Assembly (NCBI GenBank): GCA_001896885.1
Contig: MKRJ01000042.1
Coordinates: 1 to 64,000, forward strand
Reading direction: 5' to 3'
Source: Rhizobiales bacterium 65-79
GTDB lineage: Bacteria; Pseudomonadota; Alphaproteobacteria; Rhizobiales; Rhizobiaceae
DNA: 64,000 bases
Part shown: piece after piece, positions 16,893 through 25,263 of the stretch
How positions within the stretch are numbered: the first letter of the stretch is position 1
Layout: the number at the start of each line of letters is the position of its first letter
Program-made: the position numbers and the translations under genes
The notes under the pieces: generated by a model
Databases searched by the model: none
What the model was told of the DNA's origin: nothing
Seen by the model: only the letters and a program-made list of their open reading frames with translations

Positions 16893-17627
16893 ATGCGCGC
16901 CAATTACAGGATGCAGCGGCTCTACGTGCCGGACGATCTCGCCGAAGGATCTCCAGTCGAGCCGAGCGCGCCGCAAGCGCACTACCTCCTCAACGTGCTG
17001 AGGCTCGGCGACGGCGCGGAGATCCTGCTCTTCAACGGCCGCGACGGCGAGTGGCGGGCGGCACTAGCGCCGAGCGGCAGGAAGAAGGCGGTATTGATCC
17101 CGGTGGAACAGACCCGCACGCAGCCTCCCCTGCCGGACCTTCTCTACTGCTTCGCCCCGCTGAAGCAGGGCCGCCTCGACTATCTCGTCCAGAAGGCGGT
17201 CGAGATGGGCGCCGGCGTGCTGCAGCCGGTCGTCACGCAGCACACACAGGTGACGAAGCTCGGCACGGACCGTCTGCAGGCCAATGCGACCGAAGCAGCG
17301 GAGCAGTGCGGCATCCTCGCCATCCCGCCTGTACGCGAGCCGATGAAACTCGAGCGGCTGCTGGCCGAGTGGGAGCCGGGACGGCGCCTGATCTTCTGCG
17401 ACGAAGACGTCGGCACGAACAATCCGCTGCCGGCGCTTCAGGCGGTCGAGGAGCGCAGCCTCGCACTCCTGGTCGGGCCGGAAGGCGGGTTCTCCGACGC
17501 CGAGCGCCGGCAACTGCGCGCCCTCCCCTTCGTCACTGCGATCCCGCTTGGGCCCCGCATCCTGCGCGCCGACACGGCGGCGGTGGCGGCGCTCGCCGTG
17601 CTGCAGGCGACGGTCGGCGACTGGTGA
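16893..17627 (+). CDS. rsmE: 16S rRNA (uracil(1498)-N(3))-methyltransferase RsmE
   Basis: A 244-residue SPOUT-fold methyltransferase that modifies U1498 of 16S rRNA in the 30S subunit. An N-terminal PUA-like domain (RLYVPDDL..., [12 protein letters not shown]) precedes the SPOUT domain. The knot motifs [17 protein letters not shown] and [16 protein letters not shown] bind S-adenosylmethionine. Length and start (ATG 16893) are normal. It sits upstream of gshA in the same direction, an arrangement I know from rhizobia. Confidence 0.95.
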   Translation: MRANYRMQRLYVPDDLAEGSPVEPSAPQAHYLLNVLRLGDGAEILLFNGRDGEWRAALAPSGRKKAVLIPVEQTRTQPPLPDLLYCFAPLKQGRLDYLVQKAVEMGAGVLQPVVTQHTQVTKLGTDRLQANATEAAEQCGILAIPPVREPMKLERLLAEWEPGRRLIFCDEDVGTNNPLPALQAVEERSLALLVGPEGGFSDAERRQLRALPFVTAIPLGPRILRADTAAVAALAVLQATVGDW

Positions 17628-17759
17628 GCAGGCGCCCGATACCGGCTTGACCGGTCAAATCTTCTTGAGGCTTGGGCCAAGATTTTTCGCTTGATCAAAG
17701 CGTTGCGCTTGTCCATCAAGCGCTTCCATCATTGCGGCCGGGCCGCAGGAGGCGAAACC

Positions 17760-19133
17760 ATGGCGCGCGACACCACCGATTCCCGGCCGATCGAGCGTAT
17801 CGACGATCTCGTCGCCAATCTCGCCAGGGGCTGCAAGCCGCGCGACAAATGGCGGATCGGCACCGAGCACGAGAAATTCCCCTTCTATGTCGACGGCAAT
17901 TCGCCGGTGCCCTATGCAGGCGGCCGCGGCATCCAGGCGCTGCTTGAAGGCATGCGCGAGAAGCTCGGCTGGGAGCCGATCATCGACGCCGGCAATTTGA
18001 TCGGGCTCGGCGGGCCAACGGGCCAGGGCGCGATCAGCCTCGAGCCCGGCGGCCAGTTCGAGCTTTCCGGCGCGCCGCTGGAGACGATCCACCAGACCTG
18101 CCGCGAGGGCAACGCCCATCTGGCGCAATTGCGGGAGATCGCCGAGCCGCTCGGCATCCGCTTCCTCGGCCTCGGCGGCAGCCCCAAATGGACGCTCGCC
18201 GAGACCCCGCGCATGCCGAAATCCCGCTACGAGATCATGACGGCCTACATGCCGAAGGTCGGCACGAAAGGCCTCGACATGATGTACCGCACCTGCACGA
18301 TCCAGGTGAATCTCGACTTCGAGAGCGAGACGGACATGCGCCGCAAGATGCAGGTCGGACTGAAACTGCAGCCGCTCGCCACCGCGCTCTTCGCCAACTC
18401 GCCCTTCACCGAGGGCAGGCCGAACGGGCTGCAATCCTGGCGCGGCGACATCTGGCGCGATGTCGACAACCAGCGCTCGGGCCTGCACGAATTCTGCTTC
18501 TCGCCGGATTTCGGCTTCGCCGACTATGTCAAATGGGCGCTCGACATCCCGATGTATTTCGTCATCCGGGACGGCCGCTACTACGACATGACCCACATGA
18601 CCTTCCGCCAGTTTATGGAAGGCGCGGCGGTGAAAGAAGTGCCCGACGGCGAGGCGACGATGGGCGACTGGACGAACCACATCTCCACGCTCTTCCCGGA
18701 TGTGCGGCTGAAGCGCTTCCTGGAGATGCGCGGGGCGGACGGCGGGCCTTGGCGGCGCATCTGCGCGCTGCCGGCCTTCTGGGTCGGTCTGCTATACGAT
18801 GAGGAGGCGCTAGACCAGGCGGACGCGCTGACGGCGAACTGGACCTACGGGGAAACCCGCGCCATGCGCGACGCCGTGCCAAAGGACGGCCTCAACGTGA
18901 CGATGCGCAATTCCTCCCTGCGCGAGATCGCCCGCGAGGTGCTCGGCATCTCGCGGCTCGGCCTCTTGAACCGCCGCCGGCTGAACAGCGACGGCTTCGA
19001 CGAGACGCATTATCTCGCGCCGCTGGAGGAAGTCGTGGCGCGCGGGACGACCAGCGCCGAGGACATGGTCCGCGCCTATCATACGCGCTGGGGCGGCTCC
19101 ATCGAGCCGGTCTTCATGGAACAGGCGTATTGA
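17760..19133 (+). CDS. gshA: Glutamate-cysteine ligase (plant/alphaproteobacterial type)
   Basis: A 457-residue ATP-dependent ligase making gamma-glutamylcysteine, the first step of glutathione synthesis. It belongs to the GCS2 class shared by plants and alphaproteobacteria. Visible motifs are KWRIGTEHEKFPFY near the N-terminus, GGQFELSG, MYRTCTIQVNLDF and FANSPFTEGRPNG, lining the glutamate and ATP sites. Start ATG 17760 has GGAGG upstream at proper spacing; the longer frame from 17691 is not needed. The gene follows rsmE by about 130 bp. Confidence 0.95.
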   Translation: MARDTTDSRPIERIDDLVANLARGCKPRDKWRIGTEHEKFPFYVDGNSPVPYAGGRGIQALLEGMREKLGWEPIIDAGNLIGLGGPTGQGAISLEPGGQFELSGAPLETIHQTCREGNAHLAQLREIAEPLGIRFLGLGGSPKWTLAETPRMPKSRYEIMTAYMPKVGTKGLDMMYRTCTIQVNLDFESETDMRRKMQVGLKLQPLATALFANSPFTEGRPNGLQSWRGDIWRDVDNQRSGLHEFCFSPDFGFADYVKWALDIPMYFVIRDGRYYDMTHMTFRQFMEGAAVKEVPDGEATMGDWTNHISTLFPDVRLKRFLEMRGADGGPWRRICALPAFWVGLLYDEEALDQADALTANWTYGETRAMRDAVPKDGLNVTMRNSSLREIAREVLGISRLGLLNRRRLNSDGFDETHYLAPLEEVVARGTTSAEDMVRAYHTRWGGSIEPVFMEQAY

Positions 19134-19145
19134 GGCCGTTCGCCT

Positions 19146-19844
19146 TCAATATTCCAGCTTCGGATACCAGTCGGTGCCGCGGCCCTCGGGCGTCGTGTCG
19201 AGAACGTTCCACAGGATGGCGAAGTCCGGCGCGCCGCGCGGATCCTGGCCAGGATCGGCCATCTCGCCGGTCATCTCGCCGCCCCAGAAATGGCGGGTCG
19301 TGCCGTCGCGGCGCGTGAAGACGTTGTAGCTCGGAATCTCCGAGCCATCGGGCAGAACGCCGAAATAGTCGCGCGAATAATTACCGTTGAGGTCGGTGTA
19401 GAGCGGCAGGTCCTGCCAGCCGCGCTCCTGCTTCCACGCCTTCAGCCGCTCGATCGGCGAACCGGCAACAACGGCAAGCGCGACCTTCTGCATGATGTCG
19501 GCGGCGTTGCCTTCCATCGTGTTCAAAAGATTGGTGCACATCGGGCACGGCCGCTCGCGCTTGGCACCGAACATGAAGCTGTAGACGACGAGCGTGTCCT
19601 TGGCGCCGAAGAGGCCGGCGAAGTCGGACTTTCCCTTCTCGCCTTCAAAGCGGTAATCGCCGATCACCTCCCCGCCCGGCGGTAGCGCGCGGCGCTGCGC
19701 CGCGATGCGCTCCAGATGGCGCCTGAGCTCGATCTCCTCGGCGAGGAGCGCCGTGCGGGCGGTACGGTATTCGGCGCTTTCGTTGGGGAAACGGACGGGC
19801 CCGCTGCGGGCGAGTTCTTCGGCGGAAACGAGATTGTCGAGCAT
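19146..19844 (-). CDS. DUF899 family, thioredoxin-like fold protein
   Basis: A 232-residue cytoplasmic protein of the DUF899 family, whose members adopt a thioredoxin-like fold but are not assigned a reaction. Seen here: AAQRRALPPGGEVIGDYRFE, LVVYSFMFGAKRERPCPMCT with the CPMC pair, and DLNGNYSRDYFG. The C-terminus, FAILWNVLDTTPEGRGTDWYPKL, is typical. Start ATG 19844 has GGAG upstream; an in-frame TTG further up is rejected. It is convergent with gshA, 12 bp apart. It could be a thiol-dependent stress protein. Confidence 0.85.
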   Translation of the reverse strand: MLDNLVSAEELARSGPVRFPNESAEYRTARTALLAEEIELRRHLERIAAQRRALPPGGEVIGDYRFEGEKGKSDFAGLFGAKDTLVVYSFMFGAKRERPCPMCTNLLNTMEGNAADIMQKVALAVVAGSPIERLKAWKQERGWQDLPLYTDLNGNYSRDYFGVLPDGSEIPSYNVFTRRDGTTRHFWGGEMTGEMADPGQDPRGAPDFAILWNVLDTTPEGRGTDWYPKLEY

Positions 19845-19962
19845 AGCGGTCTCCAATTTGCGTTGAACCTGACCTCAGGACGAACGGTACAGGTCAAAAT
19901 CGACACAGATATGTGAGATAATTCTAGGACTAATGCATTCGGCCCGTCTTCGAAGCGCACAG

Positions 19963-20043
19963 TGTCCCCTCTCCGTCGAGCATCAGCCGCAAGAAGGCGG
20001 CTGATGCTCGACACCTCTCCCCCACATTCGTGGGGGCGAGGAG
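19963..20043. repeat. Mosaic intergenic repeat, copy B, with perfect 16-bp hairpin
   Basis: The outer modules match copy A at 16788 (GTCCCCTCTCCGTC at one side, ACCTCTCCCCCACATTCGTG at the other). The centre is a perfect stem-loop: GTCGAGCATCAGCCGC (19975-19990), loop AAGAAG, and its exact complement at 19997-20012. A second hairpin (CCCCCAC-ATTC-GTGGGGG) follows. It sits at the 3' end of the sugar ABC operon and could also limit read-through. Confidence 0.7.
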
Positions 20044-20877
20044 CTAACCCTTCACCCCGCCGGCCGTCAGCCCGGTGACAATGCGGCGCTGGAAGACCAG
20101 CACCAGCGCGATCAGCGGCACGGTGACGATGACCGAGGCCGCCATGATGCGGCCCCATGGCACCTCGAAGGACGACGCGCCGGAGAGCAGCGCGATCGCA
20201 ACGGGCACCGTGCGCCGAGCATCCGTCGAGATGAAGGTCAGCGCGAACAGGAACTCGTTCCACGCCGCGATGAAGGCGAGCAGGCCGGTCGTGACCATCG
20301 CAGGCCACAGCATCGGCATGAAGATGCGGGTGACGATGACAAACGGCGAGGCGCCGTCCATGATCGCCGCTTCCTCGATGCCCCTCGGCAGGTCGCGCAT
20401 GAAGGCGGTCAGCACCCAGACGGTGAAGGGCAGCGTGAAGATCAGGTAGGAGAGGACCAGCGACAGAAGCGAATTATAGAGCCGGAACGCGCTCACCATC
20501 TCGAACAGCCCGGCGAGCACGGCAATCTGCGGGAACATCGAGACCGACAGGATGGTGAAGAGAAGCATCCGCCGCCCGCGGAAACGGATGCGCGCCAGCG
20601 CGAAGGAGGCGGTGACGCCGAGCGCCAGCGACAGCGCCACCGTGGCGACCGCCACGATCAGCGAATTGAGGATGTTGCGTGCGAAATGGCCGGCGCCGAG
20701 CACCGCGGCGTAGTTGTCGAGCGAGAACGATGACGGCCAGTAGTCGACACGAAAGATCGCCTGCCCGGATTTGAACGAGGTGGTGACGGCGTAATAGAAA
20801 GGAAATACCGACTCGACGACGATGCCCGCCACGAGCAGGTAGAAGGCGGCCGTCCGGATCGGACGCGGCACGCTCAT
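20044..20877 (-). CDS. Carbohydrate ABC transporter permease, MalG-like
   Basis: A 277-residue inner-membrane permease with six predicted helices. The EAA coupling loop reads EEAAIMDGASPFVIVTRIFM followed by PMLWPA. The C-terminus ends RRIVTGLTAGGVKG, characteristic of MalG-type subunits. The start overlaps the upstream permease stop by 4 bp. It is the last gene of a binding protein/permease/permease operon that has no ATPase gene, so a shared sugar-transport ATPase encoded elsewhere must serve it. Confidence 0.9.
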   Translation of the reverse strand: MSVPRPIRTAAFYLLVAGIVVESVFPFYYAVTTSFKSGQAIFRVDYWPSSFSLDNYAAVLGAGHFARNILNSLIVAVATVALSLALGVTASFALARIRFRGRRMLLFTILSVSMFPQIAVLAGLFEMVSAFRLYNSLLSLVLSYLIFTLPFTVWVLTAFMRDLPRGIEEAAIMDGASPFVIVTRIFMPMLWPAMVTTGLLAFIAAWNEFLFALTFISTDARRTVPVAIALLSGASSFEVPWGRIMAASVIVTVPLIALVLVFQRRIVTGLTAGGVKG

Positions 20878-21830
20878 CGCTCGCTCTCCGCGTTCAGGTG
20901 GCCGAGCCGGATGAAGCCGATCGTCACCAGCGCGATGACCAGGAAAAGCAGCGTGGAGGCCGCCGAACCGTAGGCGAATTTGTCGAAATAGAAGAGGTTC
21001 TGGCGCGCGAAAACGGACATGCTCTGCGTCTGTGCGTTGTCCGGCGTCAGGACATAGATGAGGTCGAAGACGCGCAGCGCGTCGAGGGTACGGAAGATCA
21101 CCGCGACCAGCATGGCGGGCCGGATGAGCGGCAGGGTGATCTTCCAGAAGACCTTGACCGAGTGAACCCCGTCCACCCGCGCGGCCTCGTAGATGTCGGC
21201 GGGCAGCATCTGCAGTCCCGCGAGGATGAGGAGCGCCATGAAGGGCGTCGATTTCCAGATATCGACGATCAGCACGGCGGCGAGCGCCGTATCGGGGGAT
21301 GCCGCCCAGGCGACGGGATGGGAAAGCGCGCCGAGCCGCATCAGGAGGTCGTTCAGGATGCCGAACTGGTCGTTCAGCATCCACGCCCACATCTTGGCGG
21401 AGACGATCGTCGGCACCGCCCATGGCACCAGCACGGCAGCGCGGACGATGCCCCTGCCCGGAAATTCGGCATTCAGAACCAGCGCTACGATCGTGCCGAA
21501 GACCGTCTCGAAGAAGACCGATATGGCGGCGAACTTCACCGTGTTCCAGACAGAACACCACCAGACCGGATCGACCAGCAGGCCGGAAAAATAGTGGCGG
21601 CCGCTTTCCAGCGTCAGCACATGGAAATAGTTGCGCAGGCCGACGAATTTCGCCGCCGGCAGATTGTCGAGCGAGGCGTCGGTGAAGCCGAACCAGATCG
21701 TACGGGCGAGAGGCCAGGCGGCGACGGCGGCGAGCACGATCACCATCGGCGCCAGGAACAGGATGGCGGCCGCGCCGCGGCGGCGGACGAAGCGGGCAAG
21801 GGCGGAGCGTTCGGCAATTGCGTCCGCCAT
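20874..21830 (-). CDS. Carbohydrate ABC transporter permease, MalF-like
   Basis: A 318-residue membrane permease with a cytoplasmic N-terminus and about six helices (first around residues 18-42). The EAA loop reads EAARVDGVHSVKVFWKITLP. The family block VLNAEFPGRGIVRAAVLVPW is present. It pairs with the MalG-like subunit encoded directly downstream with a 4-bp overlap. It starts immediately after the binding-protein stop (TAG-ATG), so the operon is tightly packed. Confidence 0.9.
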   Translation of the reverse strand: MADAIAERSALARFVRRRGAAAILFLAPMVIVLAAVAAWPLARTIWFGFTDASLDNLPAAKFVGLRNYFHVLTLESGRHYFSGLLVDPVWWCSVWNTVKFAAISVFFETVFGTIVALVLNAEFPGRGIVRAAVLVPWAVPTIVSAKMWAWMLNDQFGILNDLLMRLGALSHPVAWAASPDTALAAVLIVDIWKSTPFMALLILAGLQMLPADIYEAARVDGVHSVKVFWKITLPLIRPAMLVAVIFRTLDALRVFDLIYVLTPDNAQTQSMSVFARQNLFYFDKFAYGSAASTLLFLVIALVTIGFIRLGHLNAESER

Positions 21831-23093
21831 CTACCACCCGCCTCCCCTGAGATCGAGGAGTTGCGCCTTCAGGAGTTCCAGATTGGCGTCGGCGCTGCCC
21901 TCGCCGGAAAGCGTGTTGTGGACGGCCGTCCAGAAATCCGAAGAGACTTCGTTGTATTTCGCTCCCGTCGCCGCGGTCGGCCGTGCCACCGCGTTTTCCA
22001 GCACCTTCTTCCAGCGCGGGATGATCGGCTGCCTCTCGGCGATCTCCCTGTCGTCGTAGAGCGAGCGGAGCGTCGGCAGGCGCGAGCTTTTCAGCGCGCG
22101 GTATTTCTGCGCATACGCCGAGGTCAGGAAGACGGCAAGCTCGATCGCTTCCTTGGGGTGCCTTGAATATTTCGAGACGGCGAGCGCCCAGCCGCCGAGC
22201 GCCCCCGCCGGCTGTTCACCCTCGCCGGCCGGCAGTGGAGTAGCGTCGAACTTGCCCTTGATCGGGGAATCCTCGCCGTTTCCGAGTGCGTAGGCATAAG
22301 GCCAGTTGCGCATGAAGACCGCATTGCCGCTCTGCCATACGCCGCGCGATTCCTCCTCCTGATAGGCGAGCACGCCCGGCGGAGCGATCGTGCCGATCCA
22401 GGATTTCGCCCGCTCGATCGCCTTTTCGGCCTTCGGATTATCGACCGACACGGTGCCGTCCGGCTCGACGATGTGCCCACCGCCTTGCGAGGCGATCCAT
22501 TCGAGCGCGTTGCAGGTCAGTCCCTCATAGGACGCACCCTGGAAGACGAAGCCCCATATCTTCGAATTGCCGGCCTTGCGCTCACCGTCCATGATCGCCT
22601 TGGCGGTCGTGGCCATGCCGGCCCAGGTCTTCGGGACATCCTTCCCGTATTTGTCGAGAAGGTCCTTTCGGTAATAGAGCGCCGGCGCGTCGGCGAACAT
22701 TGGCAGGGCCGCCAGCCGCCCGTCGACCGTCTGCGAGGCGAGGATCGCCTTGAATTCGTCTGATGCCATGTCCTTCACGTAAGGGCTGAGATCGACGAAA
22801 TGGGTGGCGAGCTGCGGCGCCCAGATGATGTCGGTCTGGTAGACGTCGATATCGGCATCGCGGGCGGCCAGCCGCAGCCGGAATTGCGCGAACTGGTCCG
22901 ACGACGAAGACGGCATGGTGACGATGTCGACCGTATTGCCGGTCTTCTGCTGGAATTCGGCGAGCAGAGCCCTCGTGTCCTTCAGATCGTTGCCCACCGA
23001 GCCGGTCACGATCGAAAGCTCCGCCGCCCCCGCCGGCGTCAAAAGCGCTATCGCGGCCAGGAGAAGCGCCGACAAAGATCTGCTGATGTCCAC
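21831..23093 (-). CDS. Extracellular sugar-binding protein of ABC transporter (ThuE/LpqY-like)
   Basis: A 420-residue periplasmic binding protein. A signal peptide covers about residues 1-24 (LLLAAIALLTPAGAA), and the mature part begins ELSIVTGSVGNDL. The block DIDVYQTDIIWAPQLATHFV resembles trehalose/maltose-type binding proteins such as ThuE; this is a recall-based similarity. GTG 23093 is taken as start because AGAGGAC lies upstream and the signal peptide begins there. Further upstream codons are not signal-like. It heads the operon with the two permeases. Confidence 0.85.
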   Translation of the reverse strand: MDISRSLSALLLAAIALLTPAGAAELSIVTGSVGNDLKDTRALLAEFQQKTGNTVDIVTMPSSSSDQFAQFRLRLAARDADIDVYQTDIIWAPQLATHFVDLSPYVKDMASDEFKAILASQTVDGRLAALPMFADAPALYYRKDLLDKYGKDVPKTWAGMATTAKAIMDGERKAGNSKIWGFVFQGASYEGLTCNALEWIASQGGGHIVEPDGTVSVDNPKAEKAIERAKSWIGTIAPPGVLAYQEEESRGVWQSGNAVFMRNWPYAYALGNGEDSPIKGKFDATPLPAGEGEQPAGALGGWALAVSKYSRHPKEAIELAVFLTSAYAQKYRALKSSRLPTLRSLYDDREIAERQPIIPRWKKVLENAVARPTAATGAKYNEVSSDFWTAVHNTLSGEGSADANLELLKAQLLDLRGGGW

Positions 23094-23235
23094 CTGTCCT
23101 CTCCGCCGGTTTCCTCCTCGCGGGTGCCTGCCTTTTTCACTTAGGGCGAAGGTCTGAGAGGGCGAACGGTAGGCGGGCGGGCGGAATTGGACTACCCTTC
23201 CAGGGGATGGGCTGGATGACCGGAGGAACCGAGCG

Positions 23236-24096
23236 ATGCTTCCCCTTTTCGACATGATCGCCAACGCCGAAAACGGCAACGGCATCGAGGCGCTGTCGCG
23301 CCAGTTCGGGCTGTCCCAACAGCAGACGCAGGCGGCGCTCCAGGCGCTGATGCCGGCCTTCAGCCAGGGGCTGAAACGCAATGCTTCCGACCCCTACGGC
23401 ATGGCGTCTTTCATGCAGGCCATGGCGAGCGGCCAGCACGCCAAATATTTCGAGGATGCGGCGCGCGCCAACTCGCCGGAAGGCGTCGCCGAGGGCAACG
23501 GCATCCTCGGCCATCTCTTCGGTTCGAAAGAACTGAGCCGCGCGGTAACCGGACAGGCCGCGCAGATGAGCGGCATCGGCCAGAACATCCTGAACCAGAT
23601 GCTTCCCGTCATCGCCTCCATGGTGATGGGCGGTCTCTTCAAGCAATCGACCGGCCAGATGCCCGGCGCGGGCGCCGGTTTGGGCGGGGGCGGACTCCTC
23701 GGGCAGGTCATGGAACAGATGATGCGCGGGGGCGGCATGCCGAATGCGCAATCGTCGGCACCCGGCGCCACGGCCGCGGAAAATCCCTTCGGAAAAATGC
23801 TGGAAGGCATGTTCGGCGGAGCCGCCGAGCAAGCCGGTTCGGGCGGCCTCGGCGGCATGGCGAACAATCCGTGGGGCAAGATGATGGAAGACATGCTGGG
23901 CGGCGGACAGGCGGCTCGCCCCGCGCCGCAGCCTTCGCCCGAGCCCCAGGTCAATCCGAGCGGCCGGGCGCGCACGCCCTATGACGATCTCTTCGGCAGG
24001 ATGTTCGAGGCGGGCAGCCAGGTCCGCGACGAGCATGAGAAGGCGATAGGCTCGATCTTTGACCAGTTCATGAAGGGCATGGACCGACGAGCGTGA
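23236..24096 (+). CDS. DUF937 domain protein
   Basis: A 286-residue protein with an N-terminal DUF937 region (MLPLFDMIANAENGNGIEAL, then FGLSQQQTQAALQALMPAFS) that also occurs as paired helical repeats in this family. The C-terminal half is Gly/Met/Ala-rich and low in complexity (GAGLGGGGLLGQVMEQMMRG). A charged tail follows (GSIFDQFMKGMDRRA). No signal peptide or clear membrane segment is seen. The start has GGAGGAACC upstream. It is divergent from the sugar ABC operon. The function of DUF937 proteins is not established. Confidence 0.82.
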   Translation: MLPLFDMIANAENGNGIEALSRQFGLSQQQTQAALQALMPAFSQGLKRNASDPYGMASFMQAMASGQHAKYFEDAARANSPEGVAEGNGILGHLFGSKELSRAVTGQAAQMSGIGQNILNQMLPVIASMVMGGLFKQSTGQMPGAGAGLGGGGLLGQVMEQMMRGGGMPNAQSSAPGATAAENPFGKMLEGMFGGAAEQAGSGGLGGMANNPWGKMMEDMLGGGQAARPAPQPSPEPQVNPSGRARTPYDDLFGRMFEAGSQVRDEHEKAIGSIFDQFMKGMDRRA

Positions 24097-24132
24097 GCAT
24101 GGCTCGTATTCAGGCTCTCATTGTCGTTTACG

Positions 24133-24237
24133 GTGCGTGGTTCGAGGCTCGCCTCGTTCACACCTCACATGGAGGCTGGCGCCAGCGGTCCTTATCCTGA
24201 GGTGCGAGCCGGCAAGGCGAGCCTCGAAGGACGCACC
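24133..24237. repeat. Palindromic REP-like intergenic element
   Basis: The ends are inverted repeats: GTGCGTGGTTCGAGGCTCGCC at one side and GGCGAGCCTCGAAGGACGCAC at the other. The centre includes CCTTATCCTGAGGTGCGAGC. The CCTGAGGTGCGAGC...GCGAGCCTCGAAGGAC pattern is a common rhizobial interspersed repeat as I recall it. It lies 36 bp after the DUF937 gene and may act as its transcript end. Confidence 0.65.
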
Positions 24238-24263
24238 CAGTGCGGGCAAAGATCAAAACTGCC

Positions 24264-24303
24264 GCCCAAAAGACAGAAAGCGCCGGGATTGCTCCCAGCG
24301 CCT
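24264..24303 (-). terminator. Rho-independent terminator, minus strand
   Basis: On the minus strand AGGCGCTGGGA, loop GCAA, TCCCGGCGCT forms a 10-bp stem with two G-T wobbles. TTCTGTCTTTT follows. Because a second minus-strand terminator lies upstream at 24700, this one implies a separate short transcript between them. Confidence 0.6.
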
Positions 24304-24690
24304 CCCTGTCAATTCAGAACCACCAGGGGCGATCCTGATGTTGACGGTCCGAAAGATCATGCGCTTTTGCAAACGCATCGTCTTCCGGAACCGCTCCCGC
24401 GCCGCCCGAAGGCCTCGCAGGGCGCACCATCGAAGGACTTCCGGCCCTTCATGGCAGCATCGGTCCAACCTCGGCGGTTGCAACCGCCAATGCCGGCTCC
24501 CGCTGGTCTCCGGATCTGCATCGTCTGGCGTACCATCGGATGCCCTTCCGGGACGGGTCTCCGTATTTCCCGAGGTTCGATCCGCCGACCAAACGAACCA
24601 TCCATCGGGTTCCTGAGATGATTGGAGGTTAGTCCCGGACGACGCCGAAACCAATCGCCGCGGGCCTGTGGAAATCGTGGTTAACGGGCA
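24304..24690 (-). other. Gene-poor stretch; candidate small RNA or small gene on the minus strand
   Basis: About 390 bp between two minus-strand terminators with no recognised gene. It contains the perfect palindrome GGCGGTTGCAACCGCC near 24475-24490. A minus-strand frame of 82 codons (ATG 24605 to 24357) has AGGAA 5 nt upstream of its ATG and ends about 55 bp before the terminator. Its product is Arg/Gly-rich and unlike known proteins. Frames on the plus strand also read open, as expected in GC-rich DNA. I favour a regulatory RNA over a protein, without strong evidence. Confidence 0.3.
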
Positions 24691-24699
24691 AAACCCCGA

Positions 24700-24730
24700 C
24701 AAAAAAGCCCGGCCCTCGAAGGGCCGGGCA
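24700..24730 (-). terminator. Rho-independent terminator of the DUF1127 gene
   Basis: On the minus strand GCCCGGCCCT (mirrored at 24720-24729), a three-base loop and AGGGCCGGGC form a perfect 10-bp stem followed by TTTTTT. It lies 80-110 bp downstream of the DUF1127 stop. Confidence 0.85.
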
Positions 24731-24809
24731 GGGAGCAGGCAACCGGTGGGAGCCGGTAGGGGAGTGAGAGTGCCTGCGATCCGTATTCGCCGGCGGGCCC
24801 GCCGGAGTT

Positions 24810-25088
24810 TCAGCAGACCTGGCGCGCGGTATCCTCGCGAATGGACGCGAGCGAACCGAGGCGGACCGTCGGATCGATGCCGAGCGGCGAGCGCAGCGCG
24901 ACGTGGAGGTCGGTGCGCGTCAGTCCGATATCGGCGAGTTCGATGTCCGTCATGGAACCGAGGCGATAGATTTCGCGGCGGTTTTTCAACGCGCGGGTGA
25001 AGTTCGCCACGGATTGGAACACGCGCGCGACCATCGCCGGGCGCTGGGCCTTCATAGCGGGCCGGAGGGCGTGTTCGAGCGTCGTCAT
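24810..25088 (-). CDS. DUF1127 (YjiS-like) small protein
   Basis: A 92-residue basic protein. The C-terminal DUF1127 core is visible as KNRREIYRLGSMTDIELADI followed by GLTRTDL (about residues 35-61). DUF1127 proteins are widespread in alphaproteobacteria. Some short arginine-rich members affect RNA turnover and phosphate or carbon metabolism, which is family knowledge and not shown here. It has its own strong terminator and is transcribed divergently from the LysR gene. The 175-bp intergenic region probably contains both promoters. Confidence 0.85.
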   Translation of the reverse strand: MTTLEHALRPAMKAQRPAMVARVFQSVANFTRALKNRREIYRLGSMTDIELADIGLTRTDLHVALRSPLGIDPTVRLGSLASIREDTARQVC

Positions 25089-25263
25089 TTCATCTCTCCT
25101 TCATTCGCGCGGCGCGCCGAGGCCGCGGACGGACGCCGGGAGGATGCGTCGGTCTGCGATCGTTCGCGCCTTTCGGTGGACCATCGGACTATGCCACCGG
25201 CCTATTGATTAGTCGAACGAATGTTTTTAATCTTTCGCATCAACTATTCTGATGAGAGAAGCC

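Noticed and set aside
24121..24621. 167-residue plus-strand frame after the DUF937 gene
   Set aside because: It begins inside the palindromic repeat and runs through the minus-strand terminator, with proline/arginine-rich composition.
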